In this document: piece by piece, positions 5,955-6,085 of the stretch
How positions within the stretch are numbered: the stretch's first letter is position 1
Layout: the number at the start of each line of letters is the position of its first letter
Origin: VGEM01 sp033764265
Lineage (GTDB): Bacteria > Pseudomonadota > Alphaproteobacteria > Rhodospirillales > Rhodospirillaceae
NCBI GenBank assembly: GCA_033764265.1
Contig: JANRJB010000234.1
Coordinates: 1-6,085, forward strand
Length of the DNA stretch: 6,085 bases
Direction of reading: 5' to 3'
Notes under the pieces: generated by a model
Told to the model about the DNA's origin: nothing
What the model saw: the letters and a program-made list of their open reading frames with translations, nothing else
The model's database searches: none
Translations under genes and position numbers: made by a program

Positions 5955-6085
5955 ATGTTCCTGCTGATCGATAACTACGACAGCTTCACCTACAACCTGT
6001 GGCACTTCCTGGGCGAACTGGGGGCCGAGGTGGTGGTGCATCGCAACGACAAGATCTCGGTGAGCGACGCGCTGGCGATGAAACC
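5955..6085 (+). CDS. trpG: Anthranilate synthase component II (glutamine amidotransferase), 3' end missing
   Basis: Forty-three complete codons are present before the window ends. The N-terminus, MFLLIDNYDSFTYNLWHFLGE, followed by LGAEVVVHRND, is the signature opening of class I glutamine amidotransferases of the TrpG/PabA group. These release ammonia from glutamine and pass it to TrpE (anthranilate, tryptophan pathway) or PabB (aminodeoxychorismate, folate pathway) in the cytoplasm. The catalytic Cys-His-Glu triad lies beyond the window. ATG 5955 is the natural start: AAAGG at 5943-5947 precedes it by 7 nt, and the homologous family also begins here. TrpG and PabA cannot be told apart from this fragment, and many bacteria use one protein for both roles. 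The upstream neighbour is not trpE, so if this is a trp operon it probably begins here, with trpD and trpC expected downstream. Confidence 0.93.
   Translation, partial: MFLLIDNYDSFTYNLWHFLGELGAEVVVHRNDKISVSDALAMK

Noticed and set aside
5926..5967. 13-codon frame overlapping the trpG start, considered as a trp leader peptide
   Set aside because: It contains no Trp codon, has no ribosome-binding site and has no attenuator hairpin pair.

Overview
The window is dense, GC-rich bacterial chromosome with no RNA gene, insertion sequence, CRISPR array or phage gene that I can see. The start of a glutamine amidotransferase in the style of alphaproteobacterial TrpG, the YibQ-type deacetylase and the Tat-exported M24 peptidase together suggest an alphaproteobacterium. 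This is a family-resemblance inference; no phylogenetic marker is present.

Layout, left to right. (1) 1-1068 (+): the 3' part of a sialidase-like beta-propeller protein with Asp-box repeats and an unusual CPCC motif. (2) 1178-2626 (+): a Tat-exported M24-family (Xaa-Pro peptidase/creatinase fold) protein whose start is fixed by a GGAGG site and in which one metal-ligand Glu appears replaced by Asp. (3) 2631-3695 (-): a membrane-anchored YibQ-type divergent polysaccharide deacetylase, convergent with the peptidase; only 4 nt separate the two genes' stop codons, and a long hairpin lies just past the peptidase stop. (4) 3696-3798: a short divergent intergenic region. (5) 3799-4833 and 4845-5855 (+): two adjacent secreted paralogues, about half identical over their first 240 residues without a gap, resembling the CpcT/CpeT bilin-lyase family plus an extra C-terminal region of about 100 residues. 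(6) 5955-6085 (+): the first 43 codons of trpG (or pabA), cut by the window end.

Four of the five complete or nearly complete products appear to act outside the cytoplasm: the peptidase (Tat signal), the deacetylase (N-terminal anchor) and the two CpcT/CpeT-like proteins (Sec signals). The sialidase-like protein probably does too, but its N-terminus is missing. Nothing ties them into one pathway. The two CpcT/CpeT-like genes are a clear two-gene transcription unit, and trpG probably begins a separate unit for tryptophan or folate biosynthesis.

The most interesting item is the tandem pair of secreted CpcT/CpeT-like proteins with four conserved cysteines and an unassigned C-terminal region, in a setting with no visible phycobiliprotein genes. 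I find no convincing sign of a new defence, mobile or RNA-based system. No stretch of more than about 110 bases lacks a gene.
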